Of a stretch of DNA of 8,051 nucleotides, positions 1-6,147 are shown in pieces. Position 1 is the stretch's first letter. Each line of letters begins with the position of its first letter. Below the pieces are notes generated by a model. It saw nothing but the letters and a program-made list of their open reading frames with translations, was not told the DNA's origin and did not search any database. A program made the translations under genes and the position numbers. Where the stretch lies: contig JAFITR010000070.1 of assembly GCA_017116025.1 (NCBI GenBank), forward strand, positions 1 through 8,051, in the 5' to 3' direction. Origin of the DNA: Simkania negevensis. GTDB lineage: Bacteria > Chlamydiota > Chlamydiia > Chlamydiales > JAFITR01.

Positions 1-14
1 AATAAAATATTATC

Positions 15-46
15 TTTACGTTACGTCAATAAATTTATTGTAAAAT
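15..46 (+). promoter_or_regulatory. Candidate promoter of the 254-aa membrane protein gene
   Basis: This AT-rich stretch lies directly upstream of the gene starting at 104. The best -10-like hexamer is TAAAAT (41-46). The possible -35 hexamers are poor: TTTACG at 15-20, or one of two tandem TTACGT copies at 16-21 and 21-26, which give spacers of 20, 19 or 14 nt. A 14-bp perfect palindrome fills most of the spacer and could be an operator. The position fits, but the hexamers match weakly, so this is inference from base composition and location. Confidence 0.3.
27..40. repeat. 14-bp perfect palindrome, possible operator
   Basis: CAATAAATTTATTG is a perfect inverted repeat with no spacer. It abuts the TAAAAT hexamer at 41-46 and sits 64 bp before the start codon at 104. 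That is where a dimeric repressor would block RNA polymerase. AT-rich DNA yields such palindromes by chance fairly often, so an operator role is only a suggestion. Confidence 0.35.
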
Positions 47-94
47 AGTAAATGAAAAAGAGTGTTCGAGAGGGAGGACAACTCTTCTTAGCCA

Positions 95-99
95 AGAGG
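95..99 (+). promoter_or_regulatory. Ribosome-binding site fixing the start at 104
   Basis: AGAGG lies four bases before the ATG at 104. The upstream ATG at 52 is in another frame and is preceded only by AT-rich sequence with no Shine-Dalgarno match, so 104 is preferred. The short spacer makes this a moderate site. Confidence 0.5.
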
Positions 100-103
100 A
101 ACT

Positions 104-868
104 ATGGTACATGGAATAGACGCAGCCGTCAATGGCGCAACGATCCGTCCAGATCTTCCGATAACGCACGGGGTATTGCAAAGGAATCCGCGCAGTATTG
201 TCGAAGGTGCGACAAACTCTCTTCTATTTTGCAAGCATGCAATTTGGACAGGGTGGGAGCTTGCTACCATAGGATCGTTAAGTGGGCGTTTTGTCAAGGA
301 GATCGTCCCTTCGACGTTAAGTGTTTTACGCCATGCTGTGAACGCCATTAGCGTCGTGTCATTACTAATGAGTTTATACGATTTTGTCTCATCGCTCAAA
401 GAGATCATTTTAGTACTCAAGCACACGCACAGTGCATTAATGGAAAAGCTCCTTCCTTTATTACGCAAGGCAACCATCCAACTTTTAATCGTAGTAGCAG
501 ACACAGCTTTTACCATTGTATGGCTCAGTGCATGTGGTGTTGGCGGATTAGCTGCTGCTGCCACGGTGTTTTCTCCTATCGGACTTGCAACGATCTCTAC
601 AGCGGTATCCCTTCTGATTGCCTATCGGATTTACAATATTGTCCAACACTATCGCCAGGAGGCTTCCAAAGAAGCGAACGGTATCGATGTTTCTCTCCAG
701 AAACAACGCCACGAGCAGCTCAAAAGAGGCGCGTTAAGCCTTGTCAAACACCTCTTTTCTGCCGCATCTCTTATCCTTATCCTCGGCCATATTGCAGCAC
801 CGGGGCTCGTTCTAGCGACACTCGGCCTCGCCGCTGCCTCCCTAGGAATCTACCGTGCTACCCGTTAA
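104..868 (+). CDS. Unknown membrane protein with paired hydrophobic hairpins, 254 aa
   Basis: I do not recognise this protein. The first 70 or so residues are mixed polar and apolar, with no clear signal peptide. A moderately hydrophobic helix spans about 76-97. Two strong paired hydrophobic blocks follow. One is at about 126-178, with a small-residue-rich turn (GVGGLAAAA, 145-153). The other is at about 209-250, with a turn at HIAAPG. A charged, Gln/Lys/Arg-rich linker at about 183-208 separates them. The C-terminus is a short basic tail. Four or five membrane passes are plausible, and no catalytic motif is visible. In chlamydiae, paired hydrophobic hairpins of this kind mark inclusion-membrane (Inc) proteins, but that link is inference. 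The gene is alone on its strand and apparently has its own promoter. Its last 27 bp overlap the end of recD convergently. A real gene is likely because of the uninterrupted length, the ribosome-binding site and the coherent hydrophobic pattern. Confidence 0.75.
   Translation: MVHGIDAAVNGATIRPDLPITHGVLQRNPRSIVEGATNSLLFCKHAIWTGWELATIGSLSGRFVKEIVPSTLSVLRHAVNAISVVSLLMSLYDFVSSLKEIILVLKHTHSALMEKLLPLLRKATIQLLIVVADTAFTIVWLSACGVGGLAAAATVFSPIGLATISTAVSLLIAYRIYNIVQHYRQEASKEANGIDVSLQKQRHEQLKRGALSLVKHLFSAASLILILGHIAAPGLVLATLGLAAASLGIYRATR
722..758 (-). terminator. Weak candidate terminator for the ubiD-recB-recD transcript
   Basis: AAAAGAGG (722-729) and CCTCTTTT (751-758) form an 8-bp perfect inverted repeat around a 21-nt loop. 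It begins about 84 nt past the recD stop codon in the direction of recD transcription. The 3' arm ends in four U. The long loop and low GC content make it weak, and it lies inside the opposing membrane-protein gene. No better stem with a U-tract was found just past recD. Confidence 0.15.
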
Positions 869-2647
869 TACCATGGAAACGTCTATAGCGACGTTGGAGA
901 TACGCTTACGCGTCTGATGTGCGGTGCTGTTAAGCACGCTCGGCTCTGCAGCGATTTCCAACAGATTTTTCGCTCGTGTTGCAGCGGTATAGAGCATTTC
1001 TTTTCCAAAGAGATCAGATCCCCTTGGCAAGAGCAAAAGGATAGAGTCAAACTCGCTACCCTGGCTTTTATGAACAGACATGCAATATGCATATTCATAG
1101 TGGGGCAAAAGGTAGAGGGGAAATTTTCTTGGAGGAGCCGCTCTTTCTTTGCTAGCAAAGAGGGCATATGGCCCTTTTTTGCTTCCCTGTTCATCAACCA
1201 ACAATCCTGTTTCTCCATTAAATAGGGAGAGTGTGTGGTGGTTTTTGGTGAGGATAATAGGGGCGATAAAAGCAGTGGTGCGCCTTCGATGGGCAAACAT
1301 CCACTGGGCAAGATAGCGATTGATGGCATCTACACCAAAAGGTCCCTGGCGCATGGGGGTCAGGATTCTAAAACAGCGATATTTTTCGAGGTAATACCCA
1401 CCCCCTTTTTTTTCGTCATAGCTTGTCGGGTAGAAAGAAGAAGCTTTTTTTCTTAACAGCTCATACCAGCGTGCTTGTTGCATAGGGTCCAAAGGACCTT
1501 CCAACAAGCGCACCCCTTGTGTAGAACGATCTCCCTTCTGGTAAGAGGCTAACCATTGCTTTATCTCTCCCGTACGCACAGCTTGTGCAAAAGAAAGAAT
1601 CCCCCCTTGTTCACTCCTCATACACCACTGTAAGCGGACAATTGTCCCTTTATCTTTTCCCGAATGGTCTAACGCTTCGATGAGGTCGTTAAAAAGGTGA
1701 CCAGCCTCAACAGGAGGCAGCTGGTTTTCGTCTCCAATCAAAATCAAACGCGTCCCTTTACAAACAGATGCAAGCAGTTGGCTCATCACATTGATATCGA
1801 CCATAGACGTTTCATCGACGAGGATCAGGTCGAAGGGCAGTGGGCTAGAAGGGCCATAACGCCCCCGCATTCTATCCTTCCTCAGGCCGAGCAATGAATG
1901 GAGAGTAGCAAGGGTGATCGCTTCGGTCTGCAGTTTCGGGAAGAAGCTCTTTGCTAAGCTTGCCTCGAGATTAGAAACAGCTTTTCCTGTCGGTGCTGTT
2001 AGAGCGACACGGAACGAGTTTTTTCTCTCTTCGGCAAAGCTATTGAGAAGGACTTGTATTAGTATCCCTGCTGTATAGGTTTTGCCTGTACCGGGGCCAC
2101 CGAGAATCATCGTCAACGCCTTCGTACAACCTATGCGTACCGCCTTTCCTTGCTGCTCTAACAGCGTACCGCTAGCAACCATCTCTCTCACTTGTGCATC
2201 AACGACACTCTTGTCAACGGCAAGATCGGGAGTGGCATCAATCAGGCGTAAAAAGTGTTCTTTAACCATCTTTTCCTTCACCCAATTCGTGTGTAGGTAG
2301 AGGCTATTACCGGTACGGACAAAACAGCTTGGCACCCCTTCATTACCTCTTTCAGGCAAGGCGTCAAAACCTATTGTAATCTTTTTTATTACATCAGCAA
2401 AAAGGGTGGAATCGACTAAAGCAGTATTATTTTCTTCACCAACAACGGCAAAAATCTGAGCAGGATCAGGAGTGATCTGTAGGCCCTCTTTGCGAACAAC
2501 AACGTGACCAAGGCGCGCACATTTGGAAAGGTAGGCAAGGCAGGTGAAGGCCTCTTCAGACGGCTCACCAGCCCCTCTAGCGACAACAAGATCGATGTAG
2601 GCAAAAAGGCTGCTTTCAGCGAGGATATCGAAGATAGCATCCGTCAT
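842..2647 (-). CDS. recD: RecD, 5'-3' helicase subunit of exonuclease V
   Basis: RecD is the fast 5'-3' superfamily 1B helicase of RecBCD. It unwinds broken ends together with RecB and, in E. coli, controls nuclease and RecA loading. The 601 residues match the usual length (about 608 in E. coli). The N-terminal 150 or so residues are the divergent domain that contacts RecC in known structures. Visible motifs are Walker A GGPGTGKT (183-190), motif Ia TAPTGKA (218-224), LATLHSLLG (246-254), Walker B LILVDETS (274-281), motif III GDENQLPP (305-312), motif IV WCMRS (341-345), motif V VHKSQGSEFD (525-534) and motif VI YTAATRAK (553-560). All look intact. The ATG overlaps the recB stop as ATGA, with GGAG nine bases upstream inside recB, so translation is probably coupled. 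The final eight codons and the TAG overlap the end of the convergent membrane-protein gene. An A8G5 homopolymer junction falls at codons 412-416. Confidence 0.96.
   Translation of the reverse strand: MTDAIFDILAESSLFAYIDLVVARGAGEPSEEAFTCLAYLSKCARLGHVVVRKEGLQITPDPAQIFAVVGEENNTALVDSTLFADVIKKITIGFDALPERGNEGVPSCFVRTGNSLYLHTNWVKEKMVKEHFLRLIDATPDLAVDKSVVDAQVREMVASGTLLEQQGKAVRIGCTKALTMILGGPGTGKTYTAGILIQVLLNSFAEERKNSFRVALTAPTGKAVSNLEASLAKSFFPKLQTEAITLATLHSLLGLRKDRMRGRYGPSSPLPFDLILVDETSMVDINVMSQLLASVCKGTRLILIGDENQLPPVEAGHLFNDLIEALDHSGKDKGTIVRLQWCMRSEQGGILSFAQAVRTGEIKQWLASYQKGDRSTQGVRLLEGPLDPMQQARWYELLRKKASSFYPTSYDEKKGGGYYLEKYRCFRILTPMRQGPFGVDAINRYLAQWMFAHRRRTTAFIAPIILTKNHHTLSLFNGETGLLVDEQGSKKGPYALFASKERAAPPRKFPLYLLPHYEYAYCMSVHKSQGSEFDSILLLLPRGSDLFGKEMLYTAATRAKNLLEIAAEPSVLNSTAHQTRKRISNVAIDVSMVLTGSTVDS
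1146..1161. repeat. 16-bp perfect palindrome inside recD
   Basis: TCTTTGCTAGCAAAGA is its own reverse complement. It lies within recD at about codons 496-501, and directly beside the terminator-like hairpin at 1157-1180, sharing five bases with it. It could form a cruciform or RNA hairpin, or bind a dimeric protein, but coding sequence can produce it by chance. Confidence 0.5.
1157..1180 (+). terminator. Terminator-like hairpin on the + strand, antisense in recD
   Basis: Read on the + strand, AGGGC (1161-1165), loop ATATG and GCCCT (1171-1175) form a stem that runs into a TTTTTT tract (1175-1180). A-U pairs and one G-U pair from 1157-1160 lengthen the stem into the U-tract. This has the shape of an intrinsic terminator and lies about 290 nt past the stop at 868. 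It may end the membrane-protein transcript after it has run antisense through the 3' end of recD. No closer terminator is apparent. Its location inside a coding gene keeps confidence low. Confidence 0.35.
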
Positions 2648-5600
2648 ACAACGCTACTCCATGGAAGATGACAAACGCCTGTGGCATAATTGCAGGTGGG
2701 ATCAACACCTCGTACAAAGAGGTAGAAGATCCCTCCAAAGCACTCTTCTGCGGGCCTTTTCTCTGTCAGTTTAAGAAACCGTACAAATGCTTCGTTATAA
2801 ATTGACGCCTGCAAAAAATAGTCTTCTTCCCTCATTGTCTGCCCCATTTTATCAGCAGTATAACTTTTCGTGTCGGGCCCCAACCAGCTTGATTTCCAAT
2901 CGACGAGATAATAGATCCCATCATACTGGACACAGAGATCGATAAACCCCTTCATCGCTCCGTTTGGCGCAGCAGCGGCATCAAGAGAATAAAGGAATTC
3001 CGCCTCACGGATCAGACAAGAAGGGTGAGCATCGGCGATGGAGAAGGTTCCTTTAGGAGAAGACAACTTGGCGCACAAGCTATTGACAAGAAGCTGTGCA
3101 AACACCTCAGACCAGGCAATGTGTGGCGTGACATCTAACTGTTTTACAACCCAATGCAACACCTTTTCTTCTCGTTTTTTGTCATGCAATAAAGGAAGGG
3201 GAATACCTTCCAACAGACTATGCAAAACCTCCCCCGTTTTTTTTCCTGCCGGGAGAGTAAAGCATGTTTTCTTTTCGGCCTGCCAGTCGTGCGGAGGCGA
3301 CAGAAGGCTACTACCGCCGCGACGTTCTGCAGTGGCGAGGGAAGAAAACGACACCACATGTAAGGGAGAAAAGGAGAAGCCCACTTGTTGTGGGGGCTCG
3401 AGATTGACTTGTTTCTCCTCGTCATCGCCTCTATCAAGGTCGATATTCATACCGTCGAGTCTGCATAGAGATAAGCCCAACGCATCTCCATGAGTTTCGA
3501 CAAAATCGAAAAACGGTTCATATTGAGATTCACCAGAAAGCCATCGATTCAGGTAGAGCTCTATCGGTGATGCCCCTCCCCCTTCAACGCCTTTGCCAGA
3601 AGTTTCGACAGCGATAGGGACATAGAGTTTCTCTTTCGCACGAGTCATCGCCACATACAGCTGCCGCAACTTTTCTCCATCGAGGTCATCTAAAGCCTCT
3701 TTGACTTCGTCCAGCTCTTTCCTATATGGCACCAGCTTCTCAACACCTCCTTTACGCACCTTGATCAACGTCCCTTTCGCCTCTTTGCGAACAGTTAAAC
3801 CAACGGCAAAGACAACGTCAAATTGCAGCCCTTTGCTGATATGTAACGTCATGATATTGACGGCATCTTCTTGCTGACGCTGACGCCGCTTCAACGATGG
3901 CTCCTCATACTGCACGCGTTCAGGAAGTTTTAACAGATACAAAAACAGTTCTTCTGGAGCGGCATGAGCATGCGTTTCCCTCTCCACAAGAAGCTCTACC
4001 AACTGAGACAGGTCGTTCCACAACTCTTCTCCTCCTTCTTCCCCAAGAAGTAGGTTGATCGAAGTAAGCTTCTCACTACAACGCTTCCAACAGCTTCTCA
4101 TAGCACTCTCAATACAAGAGACAATGCCTTCTTGATAGAGTTTAGCATGAAGATCATAAAAGCGCCCACACACCTCTTCCAACACATCGTCGTCTGCTAG
4201 AGTGATCAGCTCTTCGTCCGTCCACCGAAGCAACTTTCCTGCCAATGCCCTCCTGACCTCGTTGATGTTGCCAGGATTTAAAACAGCGTGGAGGAGATCG
4301 ATAAAAGCATCATAAGCTGCTGTATCGGTAATGTAACTGCTGCGTTTGGTCACTGAGGGGACCTTAAAAAGATGCAAAAATTTTTGCACCCTGTCCGCCT
4401 GATATTTGTCTCTGACAAGGATAGCAAAACGGCTATAAGAGAGTCCTTTGTCACAATGCAACCTCTTTACCTCTTGGACGACATAAGGGAAGAACAACTC
4501 CTCTTCAAGAGCCTCTGTAGGCCACTTTTTTCCTCTGCCAATACTTCCACTCCCCACAAAAAACTCGATGCCTGCCTCATGCTCTGACAAGGTAAAGTCT
4601 TCAGCAGTACGCCCACTCTTTACAGGGAAGTAATCGACACCTTTCTTTCCATAAGCCAAGGAGAAGAGCCTGCCAACATTCTGACTGCCGAAGAGAGCGT
4701 TGAAGCCCGTTATCAGCTTGGGATGGGAGCGAAAATTCACATCAAGAGTGACGTGGGAGGGATCACGCAGCACCTTTTTTGCCTGTAGATAGGTATAGAT
4801 ATCTGCATGGCGAAAAGAGTAGATCGACTGTTTAGGGTCGCCAATGAGGAAGAGAGGAATATGCGGCGGGCCTTTTTGGCAAAAGAGGCGAGAGAAGATC
4901 TCCCACTGGACAGGATCGGTATCTTGGAACTCATCGATAACGACAGCGCTATACCTTTTCACCACACTTTGGATAAATTCCGTGTTATCTAACGCCATAC
5001 GCATCCTGCTCAGGATATCGTCGTGATGGCAGACGCCTCTTGCCAACATAGCACCTTTAACGACCTCACGGCAATCTTGCACCATACCAGCGAAGATCGT
5101 TTTCTCATCGCGCGCCTCATCAACAATCCCTTCAAACCGTTTACTCAATAGAGGGTAGAGATGGAGAAGGTGCAACGAGGAAGGATCGGTTTCTTTAGCT
5201 CTTTTTTTTCTGTTGTCAGGATGAAACGCCCCAGCCAACACTAGGCCATCACTAATTAACCACTCAAAATCGCTATAGAGCAGTTCATCCTGCTCGAAAA
5301 GGGCAGCAAACCTCTCCACCCACTCCTCAAGGCGCGCTCTAGACCAAGGGCCATATTTTTTGTACTGTCCAAACAAGAGATTATAGTCGTGTATAATGGC
5401 TGTTTTTGTCACAGAGCAGTCGCCCTTGAGCCGCCTCACCTCTTGACAAAACGCATCAAACAACACGGAGAAGTCCCTACAAACCTGGATTTTTCCTTCG
5501 TAAGAGATGTCTCGTAGGAGGGCAGCCACCAACGCATCCACATCGCCATCAAAGGCTTTGAGCACCCTCGCCAGCTGCACAAAGTTGTAGCGAGGCAGAG

Positions 5601-6147
5601 AGACTCCCGTACGCAAGAAATCCTTCACTGCTCGTATCTTTGTCTCCAAAGCTGCTGCCGCATCAAAATCGCCATGGTCAATCGCATACCTTCCCTCTAA
5701 CGCATTCTCTTTAAGCATACGAAAGCAGAAAGAATGAATGGTAAACAGCTGGGCCTCATCGAAGGCAAACAGCGCATTTTTCAATGCACGCCGGGCACGG
5801 TTGCGGCAAGTATCATCTTCGTCAAACATCTCAACAAGGTAGCTTGGCAATGGGCCATCGTCACCAGACTCTATAGCAAGACACACCTGTTCAATCTTCG
5901 CTCTGACCCGCACAGAAAGCTCGCTTGCAGCAGCACGGGTAAAGGTCACGACGAGGATTCTGTCGATAGAAACCCCCACAAGCCCCTTATCACAAGCGGA
6001 CTCGATCAAGAGACGAACGACGATATTTTCGATCGAATAGGTTTTGCCCGTCCCCGCTGCTGCCTCAATAAAGTGATCTCTGGAAAGATCAACGCTGCCA
6101 GCATCAACATCAAAAGCAGATGGTGTCGTCTGCTCAGATAATGCCAT
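2644..6147 (-). CDS. recB: RecB, 3'-5' helicase and nuclease subunit of exonuclease V
   Basis: RecB is the superfamily 1A helicase with a C-terminal nuclease that processes double-strand breaks in RecBCD and, in E. coli, loads RecA. Numbered from the chosen ATG (1167 aa; E. coli about 1180), the motifs are Walker A AAAGTGKT (29-36), motif Ia VVTFTRAAA (66-74), Walker B VIDEFQDTD (403-411), motif III GDPKQSIYSFR (436-446), motif IV DVNFRSHP (469-476), motif V TLHISKGLQFD (767-777) and motif VI YVAMTRAKE (831-839). The nuclease keeps HSLLE (H976), GFIDL (D1070), LVDWKSSW (D1083, K1085) and a Q1113-x3-Y1117 helix. These match E. coli H956, D1067, D1080 and K1082, so the nuclease should be active. 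A longer reading frame from a GTG at 6204 would add 19 residues, but the ATG at 6147 has a strong GGGAGGAG six bases upstream and starts close before the first conserved block. It overlaps ubiD by 14 nt and recD by 4 nt. RecC is not in the window. Confidence 0.97.
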   Translation of the reverse strand: MALSEQTTPSAFDVDAGSVDLSRDHFIEAAAGTGKTYSIENIVVRLLIESACDKGLVGVSIDRILVVTFTRAAASELSVRVRAKIEQVCLAIESGDDGPLPSYLVEMFDEDDTCRNRARRALKNALFAFDEAQLFTIHSFCFRMLKENALEGRYAIDHGDFDAAAALETKIRAVKDFLRTGVSLPRYNFVQLARVLKAFDGDVDALVAALLRDISYEGKIQVCRDFSVLFDAFCQEVRRLKGDCSVTKTAIIHDYNLLFGQYKKYGPWSRARLEEWVERFAALFEQDELLYSDFEWLISDGLVLAGAFHPDNRKKRAKETDPSSLHLLHLYPLLSKRFEGIVDEARDEKTIFAGMVQDCREVVKGAMLARGVCHHDDILSRMRMALDNTEFIQSVVKRYSAVVIDEFQDTDPVQWEIFSRLFCQKGPPHIPLFLIGDPKQSIYSFRHADIYTYLQAKKVLRDPSHVTLDVNFRSHPKLITGFNALFGSQNVGRLFSLAYGKKGVDYFPVKSGRTAEDFTLSEHEAGIEFFVGSGSIGRGKKWPTEALEEELFFPYVVQEVKRLHCDKGLSYSRFAILVRDKYQADRVQKFLHLFKVPSVTKRSSYITDTAAYDAFIDLLHAVLNPGNINEVRRALAGKLLRWTDEELITLADDDVLEEVCGRFYDLHAKLYQEGIVSCIESAMRSCWKRCSEKLTSINLLLGEEGGEELWNDLSQLVELLVERETHAHAAPEELFLYLLKLPERVQYEEPSLKRRQRQQEDAVNIMTLHISKGLQFDVVFAVGLTVRKEAKGTLIKVRKGGVEKLVPYRKELDEVKEALDDLDGEKLRQLYVAMTRAKEKLYVPIAVETSGKGVEGGGASPIELYLNRWLSGESQYEPFFDFVETHGDALGLSLCRLDGMNIDLDRGDDEEKQVNLEPPQQVGFSFSPLHVVSFSSLATAERRGGSSLLSPPHDWQAEKKTCFTLPAGKKTGEVLHSLLEGIPLPLLHDKKREEKVLHWVVKQLDVTPHIAWSEVFAQLLVNSLCAKLSSPKGTFSIADAHPSCLIREAEFLYSLDAAAAPNGAMKGFIDLCVQYDGIYYLVDWKSSWLGPDTKSYTADKMGQTMREEDYFLQASIYNEAFVRFLKLTEKRPAEECFGGIFYLFVRGVDPTCNYATGVCHLPWSSVV
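2657..2660 (-). promoter_or_regulatory. Ribosome-binding site of recD inside recB
   Basis: On the - strand, GGAG lies nine bases before the recD ATG (2647-2645), within the last codons of recB. The long spacer and four-base match make it modest. With the ATGA stop/start overlap, this suggests that recD is mainly translated by ribosomes finishing recB. Confidence 0.5.
4373..4388. repeat. 16-bp perfect palindrome with A5T5 core inside recB
   Basis: TGCAAAAATTTTTGCA is a perfect self-complementary sequence at about RecB codons 587-592. A5T5 tracts are intrinsically bent, and the site could bind a nucleoid or dimeric protein. It encodes ordinary residues (QKFLH), so it may be incidental. Confidence 0.45.

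Noticed and set aside
52..351. Open frame of 99 codons on the + strand starting at ATG 52
   Set aside because: It has no ribosome-binding site, a Cys/Arg-rich composition with no domain-like pattern, and overlaps the better-supported 254-aa frame.
88..564. Open frame of 158 codons on the - strand opposite the membrane-protein gene
   Set aside because: It lies fully antisense to a longer frame with a coherent hydrophobic pattern, and no family motif is visible.
883..1329. Open frame of 148 codons on the - strand within recD in another frame
   Set aside because: RecD motifs V and VI are encoded by the true frame across the same bases, so this is a shadow frame.
3038..3493. Open frame of 151 codons on the + strand opposite the 3' part of recB
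   Set aside because: It is antisense to the RecB linker and nuclease region, is Cys/Ser/Arg-rich, and has no recognisable domain.
5734..6141. Open frame of 135 codons on the + strand opposite the 5' part of recB
   Set aside because: It is antisense to the RecB region with Walker A and motif Ia, and has no ribosome-binding site or family signal.
2644..6147. Possibility that this gene is AddA or a UvrD/PcrA-like helicase instead of RecB
   Set aside because: The length, the motif order, the GFIDL...DWKSSWLG nuclease block and the FGGIFYLFVRGVD tail match RecB, and recD follows directly.
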